DNA from: Phellopilus nigrolimitatus
Lineage: Eukaryota > Basidiomycota > Agaricomycetes > Hymenochaetales > Hymenochaetaceae
Length of the DNA: 64,000 bases
Assembly (NCBI GenBank): GCA_021029095.1
Contig: JAJOHG010000029.1
Span: 186,001-250,000, forward strand
Direction of reading: 5' to 3'
Shown here: in pieces, positions 35,701 to 46,664 of the stretch
How positions within the stretch are numbered: position 1 is the first letter of the stretch
Layout of the letters: each line of letters begins with the position of its first letter
Made by a program: the position numbers and the translations under genes
Notes under the pieces: generated by a model
Databases searched by the model: none
What the model was told of the DNA's origin: nothing
The model's input: the letters and a program-made list of their open reading frames with translations, nothing else

Positions 35701-36262
35701 GATAGACAGTTTTCGGCGTCGTCTTTCTGGTTGCGCACATTACATGCGGTTTAATATGTTACGGACTTAGACGTTTTCAGACGCGTCACCCTTTGATTAC
35801 CTTTCACTCACTTCCGGACCCACACTGACTCTCTACTGCCATGTCCACTAAGCTGCTACACATGAATCTCTCCAGATCTGACCGTTGTTCAAGTATTTTC
35901 CAAAGCCAAAGCCGTTCAGATGGCTTGAAAGAGTGTCCGACGAGGTCGACGAGGTCTACTGAAAGAAAGTTGCTCACGCGCCTGTGCGAGTCCAGAGAAA
36001 TATAACCTGAGTGCTTGCTGACCCGGAAGAGTAATATTTCCAGCACTCACCACCGTGAGAGATAAGCTACGTGTATGATTATTCGTGCCGCAGGAGGCAG
36101 ACTTCGATTCCTCGCTCAAGGCCCAGGTGCAATCAATCGCGGTGACCATGCTACAGATCAATTCTCGACAAATTTTCTGTTTGGCGGGGGCCCAAATATG
36201 TATCGTGCAGAACACTTGCCATTGTACATAACGTCCGCAAACATCGTAATGCAATAGCTGCA
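32735..36262. repeat. Tandem segmental duplication, unit B
   Basis: The direct-repeat partner of unit A. The junction lies near 32735, where the unit A ending (CGTAATGCAATAGCTGC) gives way to the 5' flank of unit B. The same ending recurs at 36244-36262. Identity is high in blocks but broken by indels, so the duplication is not recent. Confidence 0.8.
33487..35350 (+). pseudogene. DUF6533 membrane protein, copy B (broken)
   Basis: It is co-linear with copy A from MANSTCVAAGLSPAF to the identical end LDDVIEH. Codon 16 is TGA (33532-33534) where copies A and C have TGC, within AF[stop]EEFATLE. A 4-bp deletion near 34260-34266 (ACGTATGGTCTCAG against ACGTATGCTTCGTCTCAG in A) shifts the next exon. 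Further base changes accumulate around 34690-34760. Later exons such as YERTWKILALL, NRLILFLVRDSVLFFFM and SIWSQRLLLNI remain readable. It is a pseudogene unless translation starts downstream. Confidence 0.75.
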
Positions 36263-36338
36263 AAAAATTCCCAATAAGGTCTGTCGGAAATTGTTTCCCC
36301 GCTTTTGCGCGAGTTCCGTCTTTCGACGGCGTTGTCAA
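35916..36338 (-). other. Unrecognised minus-strand ORF, unit B copy
   Basis: A frame of about 140 codons: KQFPTDLIGNFLQLLHYDVC, then VQWQVFCTIHIWAPAKQKIC and TWALSEESKSASCGTNN. It extends about 75 bp beyond the duplication boundary, so B probably holds the ancestral context and A a truncated copy. No signal peptide or known domain is visible. Confidence 0.35.
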
Positions 36339-37086
36339 GGGCGCTCGTGGTCTGGTGTGCCTCTTGTGGAGGCTTATCGTGCCTCCATATCCTGGGTGTA
36401 ATTAAAGCGAGTATTATGTTATTTAACTTCGATGCGACGACTCATAATACGGCGAGAAAGAGCCATTATATAGCCTCACGGATCTACGAAATGCAAAAGA
36501 TATTCTATAGACATTACATACGTACGAATTATTGAGTCGGCAACCTGAACGTCGAGTGAGCGAATGGCGTCAATCAGATAAATCACTTCAAGTTCTCGGT
36601 AGAAATTTTTCGTTTACCATAGGATCTCTTAGAAGGATTGTGGGACTTGAATCCAGAAAACTACAAATTATATGGAATAACCTAGGCCAGGTACTAGATA
36701 TTCCAGACAGCTTTGGATTTTACACCACCTTGCGTTCGTCGGTCGCTTATTCCGATGTTCTCCGAACGCCGATCATGTACACCCTGAAAGAATGTTCCTC
36801 GAACCCAAGAAAGTCCAGATCGGTCAGATTTGTAAGTACTCGCAATCTGGTAACTAGTCTGAAGTGCGCCGTTGCCAGGTCGTAAGCATGGCAGATCCGA
36901 TTTGTTATTTATAAGATCAATTAAAGGCAAGAAACTGAAGAACTCCAGAGAATACCAAGCTCTCCGGGAAGACAGAACTGTCGCTGAATACGCATGGTGA
37001 CATTTCTCATATAAATATTCGTCCCTCCGGGGCCCATCGACTCCAGTGCGCGTACAAGGCAGACCTGCCTTCGCCCTCCTCCCCAA
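36339..37086. other. Spacer before DUF6533 copy C
   Basis: A plus frame at 36532-36885 is open (LGRNFSFTIGSLRRIVGLE, then LQIIWNNLGQVLDIPDSFGF) but has no recognised domain and overlaps open frames on the other strand. No gene is supported. The copy C promoter should lie at the right end. Confidence 0.4.
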
Positions 37087-38940
37087 ATGGCCAACCCGAC
37101 GTGCATAGCTGCAGGACTATCGCCGGCCCTCTGCGAGGAGCTCGCGACACTGGAAGCCTCATTTCTAATCATACAGGCAACGAAATGGGTTAATAGTAAG
37201 CAGGTCCTCCTCCCCTCCCCTCCACCCACCTCTCACCTCTGTCTATTTCTTTATGTTGATTTCCTTCGCGTACATACTAGTATCCGCGCTCGCCGCCTTC
37301 ATCTATGATTATGGTGCGTTAACCAGCCAGGCCCATACTGGAAGGACGCGTTGCTGAGCCGTTCTCCAATAGTCATCACCTTCGATGAGGAAGTCACATT
37401 GATGTGGGTAAGTACAGCCTTGATTTTTTTTACGACGATACGATGTGCATTGACATATCGGCTCAAGGGCTCGGTCTTTGGCCCGGGAAAAGTTCTCTTC
37501 TTCTTGGTCAGTACTCGCACCACTTCCTGACTAAAACTCTATTAATTCTTGTGCAACTTATCCCCGAATTTCAGAATCGATACTTTGGACTAGCGACTCT
37601 TCTGTAAGTACCCAGGTGTGCTTTAGACATACACAGCTGATTTTATGTCGTCTCGCAGTTTTCTAAATATTGGTGAACATTTTTTATTCGGTCAAATGGC
37701 TCATAAATAGGACAACTAACGTGTCTTTGCGTACTAGTTATGTGTCTATCGAATATACCCCATGATGTGAGTCTGGATTGATCATCGCGTAACACACATT
37801 TTGACACTATGTTCTACAGCTGTAAGTTAATTTTGCTTGCCGACGATGTGAAAGCTGATATGCATGTTTCGCCTCAGCTGTTGGTAGATTGATTTGCTTG
37901 CACTGGACACTTGATTAATCGGAGGGGACAACATTTAGGTACTGCATGGATCAGGACGAACTGGATCGCCGGAACTATTGTCGCTGCCTTTGCCGAAAGT
38001 ACGTCTCGCAATTCTCATGCATCTCCGCAGGAAAACCAAACTCGTATGATGATGATTAGTGACGCTTCAACTTCGGCTCTACGCAATGTATGACCGGACC
38101 TGGAAAATCCTTGTGCTCCTCATCATCTCGTGTGCGAGCACAATCGGCGCCATGGTAGCCATATCAGTAAAAATAATGAAGGTCGAAGGCGGTGAGTAAA
38201 AGGAAATGATTCTCGTATTTGCCTTCACAGGACTCACTGATATCCCGCTCGCGTAAATGCCTGCCCAGCCACGTTCCAGCACCTTGGAGACTCGTTCAAT
38301 CAGAACATGTGTACGCCAGCGATAGTCCCGAACGCATTCAAAACGTTCTGGAGTCCGCTACTCGCGAATGAGGCGCTGCTTTTCTCCCTCGCCGTGTACA
38401 AGGGCGTTCGGAGCCTGCGGCGAGGATCAAGGATGGGGAACCGTTTGATCCGCTTCCTCGTGCGCGACTCGGTGCTGTTCTTCTTCATGTAAGTTGCGCA
38501 TGTATTTCATCTTTTCTCCTACCGGAAGTCATAATATCGCATTTGGACCATCAGCGTTTTCGCCTCCTTTTTCGCAAATGAGCTCGTATGGTTGATCGGT
38601 GGCGTACGTCTCCGTTTACCGCCTCCAAACGGATCTGTTTTGCTAATCCTATGAGCAGGGCCAGTACATCGAAATCCTCGTCGGGTTCGCCATCGCAAAC
38701 GCGAGTATTTGGAGCCAACGGCTGCTGCTCAACATCCGGAAGCAGTATATTAGACATCAGGCAATCGTCGTCCGTGGAGACCTGCACGCTTTGGACTACT
38801 CGCACTCGAGCTCGGGCGCGCAGTATGTGAGCCATGGCCATGACCGCGACATTGTGCTCTCTACCTTCAGGAAACTCGATGCTCCGAGGTGCGTATGCAT
38901 TATTTTTTTTCGGTTGAGGACGTGTACTGACTCGATTTGA
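37087..38940 (+). CDS. DUF6533 multi-pass membrane protein, copy C
   Basis: It starts MANPTCIAAGLSPAL. A 59-bp intron inside the signature must be spliced to give IYDYVITFDEEVTLMW; read through, that stretch contains a stop. Then come GKVLFFLNRYFGLATLL, TAWIRTNWIAGTIVAAF, LRLYAMYDRTWKILVLLI, FWSPLLANEALLFSLAVYKG, NRLIRFLVRDSVLFFFM, FASFFANELVWLIGG and QYIEILVGFAIANASIW. The C-terminus differs from A and B: after RDIVLSTFRKLD the frame runs on to TGA at 38938-38940. It lies downstream of units A and B in the same orientation but lacks their flanking blocks, so it is an older duplicate. Role unknown. Confidence 0.72.
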
Positions 38941-39756
38941 TAGGCGGTGAGGTCGAGCAGGGAGCTCTTAATTCTATATTATGCATGTATAATGCTTTAA
39001 AAAAACTCCGTGTACGTAGTGGCGTAGGATTGGGTTTTTTGGATAACGGTGGTACTAAATGTTGTTAAGAATGAGTGCGCTCTCGTTGGTGCTGAGACTG
39101 TAGTGACCGTACCTAGTGTGGCCAACTGATTCCGAGCCAGAAAGCTTCGACGCGGTTGCCCGAACGTTTGGTTTGAGCAGTGCTTTGAGATGCACCGAAC
39201 ATAACTTGACTGAGAACTCGCGCGTAAAATTCAAATATTTTGATACAAAATATAGCTATCTCGCGTGTTGAGGTTTCGAGGAGGGCAGTCAACCAGCTAA
39301 ATGGACGGGCTGATACAAAACCTGACCGAGAGCTTTGATAAGTAGGAAACGTTTCGTGATAAATAAATGACGAGCACATACATATGCCATACAATTACGC
39401 AACTACCACAATTTTGTTTTCAACACCAAGTAGCAAAAATAACAAAAAAAGTAGGCTGCCTGTATTTCATACGTACGAATCTATCCAAGATAAGTATGGC
39501 AGAGATGCAAGAGATAGGAATCAATCGTGAATCAGCGAAATACCACCAGTCAAGGTGGGCGAGTAAGAGAAGGAAAGCGGATATAGCACAGAAACACCGT
39601 CAAGGTCGTGATACAATCATCAGCTTCGTGTGCCGAGAGAAGGTTGATAGCTAAGGTGATAGTTAGCGTGAAAAATTGTTGGTGAATGGTAAGGATTGGT
39701 CGCGGACCAAAGAGTGGAAGGTAGTCGACGAAGAAGTGATAATGAGAAGAGGACGT
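38941..39756. other. Intergenic between DUF6533 copy C and the PL14 gene
   Basis: Convergent 3' ends. Only short frames without motifs are present. Confidence 0.45.
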
Positions 39757-40919
39757 TTAGGAAACGACGACGGCGCCGGAGACGTCAGCGAACCATGCCT
39801 TCTGTGTTTGCGGGGATGCCCAGTCGCTGGTGCTACCTATGGACGAGTCAGCGAAGTGAGTCTTTCATATTCACCCCGAGAGCATACCTCCAAAGAACGT
39901 CTGAAACTGCATGCCCTGGATAGTGGCGCCCGCATCTTCACGAAGAGAGACATTGGTGAGTGAGATGACCGCCTGGCCATTGACCCAGAGCTTGATCTCG
40001 CCGTCCGTTTGGTTGGCCGTGTTTAGCTTCACGCGCTCCATGACGGTGACCCATTCGTTCGTTGGGAACGAGTACGCGCCACGGCCGACGGAGTAACCGT
40101 AGTCCGAGTTAGCAATGGTGCCGGGGACAGCGAGCTGCGCTGCGGCGTTGGCGTCGGTGAGCGGGAGGTAGGTGTACAGCTCGCCCGTGCCGTTAGTGCG
40201 CCACATAAGTCGCCCGTCGAAGCATTTGGAACGTGCGTCCTGACGGCCTCCAGAGCAGCCAAACGCCGAGTCGCCGTCGCCGCCAACTGTCTCCGCCGGT
40301 GTTGAAGGTCAGTCGAGATTGGAATGTCGTATAAGGGTTAACATTTAAAGTTGGGCCATATCGAAACGTCAAATAAGATGCAGTGATTGAGTGGTAACTT
40401 GAAGAAGGATGCGGATAATACTCACAGGCACCCGGAAGCTTGCCGCCCTTGTTGAACTCAAATCCATCTTGGAACATGACAGAGTACCCAAAGACAATCT
40501 CATTTGCGCCGCCTGCAACCGCGCTGGCGAAGCCATCGGAGCCACCAAGGTAGAAGCCGAAGCCGCCGAGCGGAGTGTTGGCTCGGGTTCCATGAGCCCT
40601 GAGGGTAGACTGCCTCCCAGGCGGTCTTGCCGTTCTGTGTGACGACGTTGTGGGTCATGCCGCTCTGGACTTTGATAACATTGAGCGCCTTGTCGCTGAG
40701 GTCGACGGTCGACACGCCCGACACGGAGATGCCATCCGCCGTGGTGAAGCCGGATGAGTATGTGTGGAAGCTAGGGAAGAGATTGTCCTGCAAATCGCGT
40801 CTTTTGATTCCGAGAGCACGCTGTTGCTGGTGGGCGGCGTAGACGTGCGGGCGGGGCGCCGAAAGGCCCAATCCGGCAAGGGAAAGAAGAAGAGTGATTG
40901 ACTTCGTGAAAGACTTCAT
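39757..40919 (-). CDS. Secreted polysaccharide lyase family 14-like protein, one frameshift
   Basis: About 330 residues. The signal peptide is MKSFTKSITLLLSLAGLGLS. The PL14 lyase-type beta-jelly-roll segments are WEAVYPQGSWNPS, GGFGFYLGGSDGFASAV, DGFEFNKGGKLPGAF, FGCSGGRQDA, GRLMWRTNGTGELYTYLP, GRGAYSFPTNEWVTVMERVK, GEIKLWVNGQAVISLTNVS, and the end TFFGGSTSDWASPQTQ then FADVSGAVVVS. Two introns (near 40289-40430 and 39830-39890) join cleanly. PL14 enzymes cleave uronic-acid polysaccharides such as glucuronan or alginate. At about 40580 one extra C separates WNPS from NTPLGGFG (AGC-C-AAC-ACT), breaking the frame. It is a recent pseudogene or a single-base sequence error, since everything else is intact. 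Confidence 0.75.
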
Positions 40920-41824
40920 CGTGCCAAGCTACCAAGTAGAAAACAAAAGAGAGAAAACGGTGGGTGAAAAGAGTGGAGTGGAAAGCCGACCAGGGGATGA
41001 AGAGTTTGAAGAGCGTTCGACGAACTTTAACAAGCGCCGAGCCTTGCCAAGTTCATGATTAGCGTCTCGGCTGCCAGAACATGTAGCTCGACCGGCATCG
41101 CGTCGTTCCTCCCCCCAAACATGGAGACACATCAAACAAAGGGATCGGAAGCACACGAAGTCCTTGCCCGCGCAACTCAGGAGTCAGGAGCACATGTCGG
41201 GGAACTTTCGAACAACTGCTAGCGTTTCATGGACTTATACAGGCTATGCGCTGGCACACGGTGGCACAGATTAGAAGAACGTTGCCCAGTATTTATCCGA
41301 ATGTTCTCGCGATTGCTGCATTGGATTTGAAGCAGTGGTAAGTGATGATATTTTTTTCTCAACTAGCCAGGTTTTTTTTGTCCAATCAAATAGAGTCAAA
41401 AGCAGAGAGTGCAAAGGCCGTCGTCAATTTCAACTCGGAGAAACATCGCTGGTGCACGCATGCAGTGTTTTGTAAGTGAACCCGCAGCGAGTAGCCCACT
41501 CGACGCTCACGTCACATTCCAAGAACTCTTTTCGCGCCTTCGGCCGCTGGCACCTGAGCCGTCTTAGTGCCCCAGTCATGCGATTCAATTGATGGCCAAA
41601 GCTTCCATATTGTACAAAACGAGAAAGCTCTCTTATTCCTCAGACCTTCAGCTTTCCCTCTATGGTCTAGTCGCACATCAAGTCTGAGGTTAATTGAAGG
41701 CATTTAATCTGCGCGTAAGTCAGAAGCACAAGAACTCAGAGAGCACCCCCAAGCTATCCAAAAAACACAATCCAACAAAGGAAACGTACGCTCTCAAAAG
41801 ATGTCACAATGTAAATACGAAATT
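40920..41824. other. Intergenic, PL14 promoter and CYP505 3' flank
   Basis: About 900 bp with no supported gene on either strand. Confidence 0.45.
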
Positions 41825-44800
41825 CTAATCAAAAACGTCAGTCGCGTAGCGCTCCTTCTGCACCTCCTCAAAGGCCTCAGCCGCCCGCTCGTCGCTCCAG
41901 TCGGAGTGGTTCTCCTTCATGATGTCGATGCAGACCTGCTTGACCCCGTTTGCAGCCTTGCGCGATCCGCAGGTGAAGAACTGTACACAGACAGGATTTT
42001 ACTTAAGTCAGAGCCGGCAGCGAAGTTTAGGACTCGGCACATACCTTCGCCTTTGCACGATAGAGCTCTTTTATGACCTGGCGATCGTGCCAGATGCGGC
42101 TGGAAGCAAGAAATAGTTCACATCCAGCTCCGATCTATTCGCACGAAGATATTGCGGTGCTTACTGTTGGACGTATTTGCACCCTTCAGATGCGTCCGCC
42201 TTCCGCGAGAACGCCGGGCGCACCTCGACGACGCCCGCCGCCTTCCACTCAGCAAGTTCCGCGTCACCGTACAGAAAGTCTTCATCTGGTGCACGGCACC
42301 CGAAGAACAGCACTGTGCGCCCGACCTCACGGCCCGCGCGGGCCTGCGCCGCACGCTCCTGAATGAATCCACGGAACGGTGCAAGCCCCGAGCCCGCGCA
42401 AAACAGACCGAGCGGCACACTCGGGTCGTTCGGGAGGTGAAAAGCTGCGCCCGAAGGCCGCACGACGACGAGAACGCGTGCGCCCGGCACGAGGCCCTGC
42501 GAGGAAGTTCGATGCAACTCCGAGGAAGCGTGTGCCAGTGACCTGAGAGTGCCGGCGAATCGAGCACGCTGACGGTGAGCGAGGCGCGCGCAGGGTCCTG
42601 CGAGTGGCGAGGAGGAGATGGAGTACTGTCGGATGCGCATCGGTGGAAGCATGCCGAGGAAGACGCCCAGCGGGAGAGCGATGTCGGCGTGGTGCTCAAG
42701 GAGCTCGAGGACACTCACGCGCTTCGCGAGGACCTCTTCCTGGTAGTGCTCGAGCAGTGCGTCGAGGGCGGCGATAGTCGTATCTTCTGAGGCGACTGCC
42801 TTCAAGGCCTGCAGGTCTCTTGTTGTGGCCGGCTGGCTGAGCTCGACAAAGCCACTCAGGATAGAGTGTGCGGGGGTAGGAGCATTTACAGGAAGCGTCG
42901 TCGGTCCGCTGGCCTTGATTGTTATCTGCACGACAAACCATCACGTGAGACTAAACGTATCTCGAAGACAACTGAAAGATTATACCTCCTGATCGCCAGT
43001 CAGCCCGAAGTGGGTAAGCGCCCTCTGGACGGTGTCTTCGGGATTCGCTGGAAGACTTGGAGTCCGGAGAGCTTAGCTCAAGAAAAAAATGCGATATCAC
43101 CACGTGGAAGCACTTACATTGCAAGATAGTCTCCGGCGCGGTACGACATCCCCTCTGGAAGGGCAATCTCTGGAGTTTATTCAAAGTGAGCATGTATTTT
43201 CTACTATTAATTCAAGATGGAGGCAAAAACGAGCACAGACCGATGTGTCGCTTCATCGGCGCCCCGGGCTTTGTCAACACTTTGTTCTCAATTACCTCTC
43301 CCGTCTCCGCGTCGAGCTGGCGGAGCAGCGTCGCGCGGCCTTTCCCGGGTTTCGAGACCTCCACCGCCAACGCGCTTGCATCAGCATGACCAGACACGTT
43401 ATACCTCTGCGGAACAAGAAAAAGAAACGCAAAGAAAGAAAAAAAAAGAAACCAAAAGAGATTAACAATGCAAGAACGCGTGTAGTGCGATGACGTACAG
43501 ACCTTCTCCAGTGCAGCCCACAGCTGCGCCTCGAACTCAGTCGAATAGCTGGAAGAAGTCTGGCGCTGCTGCGTCGCCCTCGCCGCGTGGGACGAGGCGC
43601 TTCCGCGCCCTGCGCCGCGAGGCATTCGTCGATGAGCGTCGGGATGCGCTGATATGTGCGCACCCACTCGCGGTTCCCGCACCCGAAGACCGCAAACGCG
43701 ACCTTCGCGAGCGAGCTCGCCTTGCTCCCGTCTGCAGAGGAGGGAGGGAACGGGGAGAGCAGAGAGCCACGCGACGAATTGCGCCGCGTTATCCGCAGGC
43801 GCGCCCTCGAACGAGGCGGTCACGAGCACGACGGGCCCGGACGTCGGAAGGCGTGCCATCGCGCTGTCGAGTGTGCCGAGTGTCGCCTTGAAGCCTGTTG
43901 AGACCGAGAAGGAGCGCGTGTGTAAGAAGGGGGTGTAAGGAGGGGAGATCGGAAGGGAAGAGGGCGTACCGTGCTGGTGCGCATCTGACGCGATGCGTTG
44001 CGCGAACGCCTCGCTCGTGCCCGTATTGCTCCCATACAAAACGTGCAACGGGTGGCCCTTGTCACCGGCGCCGCCGGTGGACGGCGATACAGACGATACA
44101 GACGACACAGAGTCCGTTCCAGAGCCTGAAGCCGAGAGTGACCGCGGAACAGACGAAGCGCCGGTGTGCCGGCGCGGAACGACGCGCACGCGCATGTCCT
44201 TCGGCTTTATGGTGAGCGCCTGCTTTATTTGCAAGGTGTACGCGGGGTCTGCGAGGAACACGTCGAACTTCTCGAACACGTTCGCGAGGACGAGCGCGGC
44301 CTCCTGCCAAGCAAACGCCCGCCCGATGCACGCGCGCATGCCGAAACCGAAAGGCTGCCACGCTTGTTCCTGTCATTTTGACAATGTTTCGTCGGCAAAT
44401 TGTCAATATTATCATACGAAGGACGTGAAAAGAGGTTGAGAGAGAGGAAAACGCACGGGCAGCGCTTCGAACTTGCCGTCGAGCATGCGCTCGGGACGGA
44501 AGGCCTCCGCATCCTCGCCCCACACGCGCGGGATCACGCATCATCATGAGATTCTGCACGACGATAATCTGGCCCTTCTTCAGCGCGTAGCACTTGTTCG
44601 CGGGATTAGCGGGGTCGCCGTCGCCGCCGACGAGAACCGTGTCCTCGAGGGGCATGACGGTGCGCGAAGGCGCGGTCGGATGCAGGCGCAGCGACTCGCG
44701 CATGACGGCGGTAAGGTAGGGCAGCTTGCCGAGCTCCGCCAGTGTGCATTCGCTGCCGCCGAGGACAGCGTCGAGTTCGGCCCGCAGCGCACGGAGTGCA

Positions 44801-46013
44801 TCGGGGTTTTTAAGGAGGAAATAGGTCGCGAAGCTGAGCATACCGGAGGTCGTTTCATGGCCGGCGATGAGGAACGTCAAGAGCTGAATGAGGTGGTTAA
44901 GAAAGTCTGAAAAAGAAGTTGAGAAGGACGGGAAACTCACATTATATGTGATGTTTTCTTCTGAGAGCATTTCTCCGGTCTTCGCGTCCTTACCCTCGAG
45001 CATGAGCGTGAGGAGGTCGCGCTTCTCCGAGGGCTGTTCCCTTCTGCGCTTAATGACTAATTTCTTGTCAACTCAGTGAAATGAATAAGGTAAAGTGCAC
45101 GCACTCTCGCGCGCAAGCTCGGTCATGTCGTTCGCGTCCGCATCGAACTTGTCATCGGCAGCCTTGTACCAGTACGGGAGCAGCTTCATGAACCCGGGGC
45201 GAAACGCACGCTTGCTCGACTGGGAGAGGAACTCGACCATTTCTTGCGTGAATTTGGGCATGTCGCGCTCGTAGAACGAGTTGAATCTGTCGGTAGTCCA
45301 TAACAGTACGAAAATTCAATCAGCACCTGTACGACTGAGGCAGAACAGTTACGACTGCTAGCGGCTTTCAACCACATTTTACAGGCCGAAAGGCGGATGT
45401 AGATTTGATTTCCCCGCAACAGCCTATCCAGTCCGTTCGTTTTCACATGAAGGCGTGGAACATCACGTGATAGCAGGCGTGTAGCCGTTTCCGACTCTTT
45501 ACGTAAAGAAACGCAATGCTCACCGATACGACATGCTGCAGAGCGCGATCGTGTCGAAGGTCAGGCGAGTGTAGTCTTCAGTCGGGTCGAAGACGTGATC
45601 GTGTCCGAAGCGCTCCCACTTGAGCAGCATCTGGTCGCAGATGTCCGTCATGCCGTCGAACATCGTGCGCACGTTCGCGGTGCCGAACGCAGGCATGAGG
45701 ATGCGGTGTGCGCGGCCCCAGTTCGGCTCGTCCGAGTCGGCGGTGAAGAGGCCGTCTCCCGCGAGCCGGCGGACCTCGCGCAGCGGCCTGCTGATCGTCT
45801 TCTGAAGCGCGCGTCGTCGGAGGCCTTGCGGACGAGTGCGTGCGCGTTGATGTGCACGACGGAGAGGCCGCCGGGGAAGACGAGCTGGTAGATCTCGCCG
45901 TACTGCCGTGCGAGCAGCTGGAAGGAGCGGATGGGCAGATCGGCGTCGATGAGCGTCACGTTGGCGAGCAGCGGGACGGTCGGCGGCTGTGGAATGGCGG
46001 AGAGCGTCGCCAT
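41825..46013 (-). pseudogene. CYP505-type self-sufficient cytochrome P450/reductase, multiple frameshifts
   Basis: The fused layout of P450foxy/BM3: an N-terminal P450 and a C-terminal FMN/FAD/NADPH reductase, together a subterminal fatty-acid hydroxylase. It starts MATLSAIPQPPTVPLLANV. P450 motifs: I-helix FLIAGHETTSG, ExxR in MRESLRLHP, heme loop FGFGMRACIGRAFA. Reductase motifs: FMN LYGSNTGTSEAFA and VFGCGNREW, FAD RQYSISSSP, NADPH GCRAPDEDFLYGD, and C-terminus ERYATDVFD. The frame is broken by single-base changes: a missing base near 45804 (ARF[Q]KTISRPL); an extra base near 44531 (RDPRVWGEDAEAF); 43596 (EALVPRGEGDAAA); 43540 (FDEFEAQLW); and 42600, 42541 and 42495. Residues either side of each break follow the family, so these look like recent indels. 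A pseudogene is likely; assembly error is the alternative. Confidence 0.8.
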
Positions 46014-46059
46014 TGCTGCTAAGATGGGACGATAACCACACACACGATATCGCCCATGC

Positions 46060-46068
46060 TATTTTATA
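46060..46068 (-). promoter_or_regulatory. TATA box of the CYP505 gene
   Basis: TATAAAATA on the minus strand lies about 47 bp upstream of the ATG at 46013. The promoter is therefore retained although the coding sequence is damaged. Confidence 0.5.
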
Positions 46069-46664
46069 CTGACCTTCTTTAATTATGGCTTTGTATGGCA
46101 GTGGCGCGCAGGGCTATGAAACACCGGAAACGCATTCAAAACTCGCTAAGTCCATTTAGCGACGTGGATGTGCCGGTGGGCCGCCTCGGCGAAGTCAGCG
46201 CCTGTACGCCGAGTCGTCGGACACAACTCCGCCTGAGTGCATCTGAATGGGCCTGGAGTAATTAGTGCTCACGTACATGCAAGTTGTAGAATGGCGAGAA
46301 AAACAACATACACGGGCCAGGATTCAAATCACATGCCAAATCAGGGTAACCTTGCTCAGTATTATGGAACAAGTAATATATAAGCCGGGGATTTGTGTTT
46401 GTGTGGCGTATTTCGGTCTAATATACCTGACGTGGAGATGCTGAAGGCATGAAGCACCATTTTATTTGAGCAGAGAACATGGCGGCGCCGTCTGGCAAGC
46501 CGCGAAGTTTAAACTATAAATTGAGTTCATTCCAGTTCCACAGTACTACGAGCTGTCATAAATTGTACAAAGAGCCGTTACACTTGGCATACCACCCACG
46601 CACCGCATGCGCGTATTGGCTTCTCGCTTGTCATAAGTACCTTCGCGTCGCAGTTTTCGATCTG
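46069..46664. other. Intergenic upstream of the CYP505 gene
   Basis: No gene or repeat recognised in about 600 bp. Confidence 0.4.

Noticed and set aside
46310..46345. T-arm-like sequence GGATTCAAATC
   Set aside because: No anticodon arm, D arm or acceptor pairing can be built around it, so it is not a tRNA.
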